Source of the DNA: Bryobacterales bacterium
Lineage (GTDB): Bacteria; Acidobacteriota; Terriglobia; Bryobacterales; Bryobacteraceae
Length of the DNA: 14,834 nucleotides
Assembly (NCBI GenBank): GCA_003164075.1
Contig: PLRZ01000232.1
Coordinates: 1-14,834, forward strand
Direction of reading: 5' to 3'
Shown: positions 11,917 through 14,834 of the stretch, piece after piece
Layout: each line of letters opens with the position of its first letter
How positions within the stretch are numbered: the stretch's first letter is position 1
Translations under genes and position numbers: made by a program
The notes under the pieces: generated by a model
Databases searched by the model: none
What the model was told of the DNA's origin: nothing
Seen by the model: the letters and a program-made list of their open reading frames with translations, nothing else

Positions 11917-13108
11917 CGCGCAGCAACTGTTCGGCCTGCGCGGCCACGGCGATGAGCGCATCGTCGCGGCCCCAGGCGGCGGTCATCTGCAGGCCGAGCG
12001 GCCCGGAATCCACAGGCAGGGGCACGGAAATCGCCGGCAATCCCAGGGCGGTCCACGGAGCGTTGTGGGCCGGGTCGCCGGTGGAGTCCAGGCCTGCAGG
12101 CGCGAGCCCCGCGGCGGCGGGCGTCAGAATGGCCGGATATTCCCAGAAAATCTGCGACACCGCGCCGCGCATCCCGCCGATGTGGGCCAGCGCGGCCTGA
12201 TATTCGCCCTCCGGAATGGCCAGGCCCTGGCGCACCAGTCCGGCCAGACGAGCGCCGATGCGGTCGCCGAACTCGCGGTAGCGCGCGGCGTGCGAGCGGG
12301 CGCCCTCGTACGCGTTGACCGTGCGGGCGGCCGCCGGCAGGCCGTCCCAACCCGCGGGCGGATCCATCTCGTCAACCTCCACGCCGCTCGCGCGCAGGCC
12401 CTCGGCAGCCATGCGAAGGGCGCGCTCCATGGGCTCTTCGGCGTGGACCCGGAAGCGCGCGGCGCGCTGTAGGGGAGCGTCGCAGCGCCCTCCGAAGCCG
12501 CGCGTCCACAGGCACAACATGTCGTCGACGGATTCCGTGAAAAAGCCCACCGTGTCGAGCGAGGGAGCGAAGGGCAACGCGCCATCGACGGGAATCAGGC
12601 CGTAACTGGGCTTGAAGCCGCAGACGCCGCAGTAGGAAGCCGGCCGCAGGACCGAGCCGAGCGTCTGCGTCCCGATGGCAAACGGCGCCATACCGGCAGC
12701 CACGGCGGCGGCCGAACCGGCGGAACTTCCGCCCGGCGTGTGGCCGGCATATCGCGGATTGCGTGTGGGCGCGGGGTCGAAGGAGGCGAACGCGGCCGTG
12801 TGCGTCTTGCCCAGCAGCACTCCGCCCGCGCGGAACAGCTCTTCGATGAGGGCCGCGTCGCGTTGTCCCCGGCGCCCGGCGTAGAGCGGCGACCCGTAAC
12901 AGGTGGGCAAATCGCGGGTTTCGAAGATGTCTTTGGCCCCGAACGGCAGGCCCAGCAAAGGACCGTCAGCGGGGCGCGGGTCGGGCGAAACGGCCGCCCA
13001 GGCGAGCACTTGCGGGTCCCTTTCGGCGATGCGGCGCAGGCACAAATCCACCAGGTCGCGGGGGCTCCGTTCGCCGGATTCGAGAGACGCTATGAATTTT
13101 CGGACCAA
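11903..13108 (-). CDS. Amidase signature family hydrolase
   Basis: A 401-residue cytoplasmic hydrolase of the amidase signature family, which cleaves carboxamides with a Ser-cisSer-Lys triad. The triad is visible as K59 in PFGAKDIFET, S128 in PGGSSAGS and S152 in TLGSVLRPA; the spacings 69 and 24 are the same as I recall for malonamidase E2 (K62, S131, S155). GVCGFKPSYG follows as expected. The substrate cannot be told; a small amide or ureide is plausible. It is not GatA by length and lacks a glutamyl-amidotransferase context. The only start in frame is TTG at 13108, 23 bases from the divergent uxaC start, so the N-terminus is a little short for the family. It probably formed an operon with the permease. 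Confidence 0.88.
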   Translation of the reverse strand: MVRKFIASLESGERSPRDLVDLCLRRIAERDPQVLAWAAVSPDPRPADGPLLGLPFGAKDIFETRDLPTCYGSPLYAGRRGQRDAALIEELFRAGGVLLGKTHTAAFASFDPAPTRNPRYAGHTPGGSSAGSAAAVAAGMAPFAIGTQTLGSVLRPASYCGVCGFKPSYGLIPVDGALPFAPSLDTVGFFTESVDDMLCLWTRGFGGRCDAPLQRAARFRVHAEEPMERALRMAAEGLRASGVEVDEMDPPAGWDGLPAAARTVNAYEGARSHAARYREFGDRIGARLAGLVRQGLAIPEGEYQAALAHIGGMRGAVSQIFWEYPAILTPAAAGLAPAGLDSTGDPAHNAPWTALGLPAISVPLPVDSGPLGLQMTAAWGRDDALIAVAAQAEQLLRAVTI

Positions 13109-13131
13109 ACGACATTATGCTATTAGATGCG

Positions 13132-14538
13132 ATGTCTTTCATCCACGAAAATTTCTTGTTGACCAACAAGGCCGCCGAGCGGCTGTATCACGAGTACTGC
13201 GAGGGCGAGCCGATTCTCGACTACCACTGTCATTTGCCGCCGCGCGAGGTGGCCGAGAACCGCCGCTTTCAGAACCTGTTCGAGATCTGGCTGGAGGGCG
13301 ATCACTACAAGTGGCGTGCCATGCGGGCCAATGGGATCGGCGAGGAGTACTGCACCGGCGCACGGTCCCCCAAAGAGAAATTCCTGGCATGGGCGCGGAC
13401 CGTGCCGCAGACCCTGCGCAACCCGCTCTACCACTGGACTCACCTGGAGCTGAAGCGCTACTTCGGCATCGACGAGCTGCTGAATGAATCGAGCGGCGAG
13501 CGCATCTGGGACCAGGCCAATGCCATGCTCGGTAACGACGACCTGCGGCCCCAGGGGATCATGCGCAAATTCCACGTGAAAGGCGTCTGCACCACCGACG
13601 ACCCCACCGACGATCTGTCGCATCACCGCGCCATGGCGGCCTCCGGCATGGCCACCAAAGTCTATCCGGCTTTCCGCCCCGACCAGGCTCTCAACGTACA
13701 CCTGCCGGAGCGCCTCAACGCCTGGTTGAGCAAGCTCGAGGCGGCCGCCAATGTCAGCATTGCCACGCTCGCCGAACTGGTGGACGCGCTGCGCCGGCGG
13801 CACGATTTCTTCCACCAGATGGGCGGGCGTGTCTCCGATCACGGCCTCAATGTTCCATTTGCCGATTTCGGCAGCGAGCAGGAAGCGGCGTCCATCTTTG
13901 CGCGGGCGCGTGGCGGGCAGGCGGCCACCCCGGCGGAACATGCGCGCTTCGCCAGCTACCTGATGCTGGTATTCGGGCGGCTGGACGCGGAGAAGGGTTG
14001 GACCAAGCAGCTTCACCTGACCGCGCGGCGGAACAACAATACCCGGCGGTTCCGCGAGATTGGCCCCGACGTGGGTTTCGATTCCATCGGCGATTGGCCT
14101 CTGGCGGACGCGCTGGGCGGCTATCTGGATCGCCTGGATCAGGAAAATGCGCTTCCCAAGATCGTGGTGTACAACCTGAATCCGGCCGATAATTACCTGG
14201 TAGCCACCATGGTGGGCAATTTCCAGGACGGCAGCGTGGCGGGGAAGATCCAGTTCGGCAGCGGCTGGTGGTTCCTCGATCAGAAGGAAGCCATGGAGTG
14301 GCAGATGAACGCGCTCTCCAATTGCGGTCTGATCTCGAAATTCATCGGGATGCTGACCGATTCGCGGTCGTTCCTGTCGTATCCCCGGCACGAGTACTTC
14401 CGGCGGACGCTGTGCGGCCTGTTCGGGGCCGACATGGAGGCCAGCTTGCTCCCCAACGATTACGGGCTGGTTGGGCCCACCGTTCGCGCCATCTGTTTTG
14501 AGAACGCGCAACGGTTCCTGGGGCTCGAAGGGGTCTAG
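13132..14538 (+). CDS. uxaC: Glucuronate (uronate) isomerase
   Basis: A 468-residue enzyme of the usual length. It converts D-glucuronate to D-fructuronate and D-galacturonate to D-tagaturonate, the first step in breaking down uronic acids from plant polymers. Signatures: ILDYHCHLPP (residues 28-37) with the metal-ligand histidines H32 and H34, NPLYHWTHLELKRYFGI, KGVCTTDDPTDDLSHH, and near the end GWWFLDQKEAMEWQM and DSRSFLSYPRHEYFRRTLC. I chose ATG at 13132 since the family starts MSFIHENFLL; the frame also has an ATG at 13117. No Shine-Dalgarno sequence is seen. It stands alone here, divergent from the amidase; the rest of the uronate pathway is not in the window. Confidence 0.96.
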   Translation: MSFIHENFLLTNKAAERLYHEYCEGEPILDYHCHLPPREVAENRRFQNLFEIWLEGDHYKWRAMRANGIGEEYCTGARSPKEKFLAWARTVPQTLRNPLYHWTHLELKRYFGIDELLNESSGERIWDQANAMLGNDDLRPQGIMRKFHVKGVCTTDDPTDDLSHHRAMAASGMATKVYPAFRPDQALNVHLPERLNAWLSKLEAAANVSIATLAELVDALRRRHDFFHQMGGRVSDHGLNVPFADFGSEQEAASIFARARGGQAATPAEHARFASYLMLVFGRLDAEKGWTKQLHLTARRNNNTRRFREIGPDVGFDSIGDWPLADALGGYLDRLDQENALPKIVVYNLNPADNYLVATMVGNFQDGSVAGKIQFGSGWWFLDQKEAMEWQMNALSNCGLISKFIGMLTDSRSFLSYPRHEYFRRTLCGLFGADMEASLLPNDYGLVGPTVRAICFENAQRFLGLEGV

Positions 14539-14555
14539 CGGAGGGCCGCATGCGA

Positions 14556-14707
14556 CTTCATTCCGAGCCGCGACCGTGAGGGAGCGTTCGCCCTATGCAA
14601 AATACGCGGTTGTATTTGCGAAACTGTGTGCTTACTTGCCGGTAGTGCCCCCTGTGGCCAGCCGTTATTGTCTGCTCGCTCCCTGACGGTCGCGGCTCGG
14701 AATGAAG
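14556..14707. repeat. 152-base element with 31-base inverted ends
   Basis: The 31 bases from 14556 (cttcattccgagccgcgacc and eleven more) are the reverse complement of 14677-14707 with one mismatch. The ~90-base centre holds a small hairpin (AAATAC at 14600-14605 with GTATTT at 14612-14617). It lies just after uxaC. A third, single end occurs at 455-478 near ftsK. It has no coding capacity, so it resembles a miniature, REP- or MITE-like element that may also act as a transcription stop for uxaC. Confidence 0.85.
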
Positions 14708-14754
14708 TCCAGAACTCCTGATGTCGTGGAATTTGCAGTGAGCCCGCAGGTGGG

Positions 14755-14834
14755 GCAGGCGGTGCTCGCCTTCGCTCGATCCTATTCGAGCAGCGGGCCT
14801 GGTTCAGTACGGGCGGGCAGGCGGCACCGCCTGC
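14755..14834. repeat. 11-base inverted repeat at the window end
   Basis: GCAGGCGGTGC (14755-14765) is the exact reverse complement of GCACCGCCTGC (14824-14834), the last bases of the window. The sequence between is non-coding and contains further short GC-rich inverted motifs (CTATTCGAGCAG). It looks like an intergenic repeat that may continue beyond the window. Confidence 0.55.

Noticed and set aside
13123..14511. A 462-codon open frame on the minus strand opposite uxaC
   Set aside because: It mirrors uxaC exactly, has no recognisable motif, and such long antisense frames are common in GC-rich genes.

Overview
The window looks like a chromosomal segment of a GC-rich, soil-type bacterium, most likely an Acidobacteriota of the Solibacter/Bryobacter kind. 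That placement rests on a lineage-typical small protein family opening MASQKQTEANRLNAQKSTGP, a dispersed 24-31 bp repeat, and genes with no clear Shine-Dalgarno sequence. It is my recognition, not a search result.

The ends are ordinary core genes: the C-terminus of the DNA translocase FtsK (1-422), a purine permease of the NCS2/AzgA-like group (512-1828, minus), an amidase (11903-13108, minus) and glucuronate isomerase UxaC (13132-14538). The first ~115 bp of the permease gene, plus the last ~15 bp upstream of it, occur a second time as a dead fragment directly after the amidase stop codon (1719-1845 versus 11783-11916). The simplest reading is that amidase and permease were once neighbours in one operon and that about 10 kb of accessory DNA now separates them.

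The accessory DNA has three zones. (1) 1.85-5.35 kb is a graveyard of small genes on the minus strand: a truncated Tat-exported protein, two copies of a module (MASQKQ protein plus BrnT/BrnA toxin-antitoxin pair) that have decayed in complementary ways, and one unrelated intact BrnT/BrnA pair between them. (2) 5.4-10.2 kb is a defence-type cluster whose five genes strictly alternate in strand: a DUF5677-like protein, a STM4504/CBY_0614-type protein with a C-terminal HEPN RNase motif, a beta-class adenine methyltransferase fused to an Mrr-like nuclease domain, an unrecognised 95-residue protein whose stop codon abuts that of the methyltransferase, and an AbiTii-domain gene cut off at its 3' end. 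(3) 10.2-11.8 kb holds remnants of hicA and hicB, an intact Phd/PIN (VapBC-type) pair, and a frameshifted secreted-protein gene.

The defence cluster breaks off exactly where the HicB reading frame also loses its C-terminus, so a recombination junction lies near 10170-10190. I found no transposase, integrase, tRNA, rRNA or CRISPR array. The best candidate for something new is the alternating cluster around the methyltransferase-nuclease fusion.
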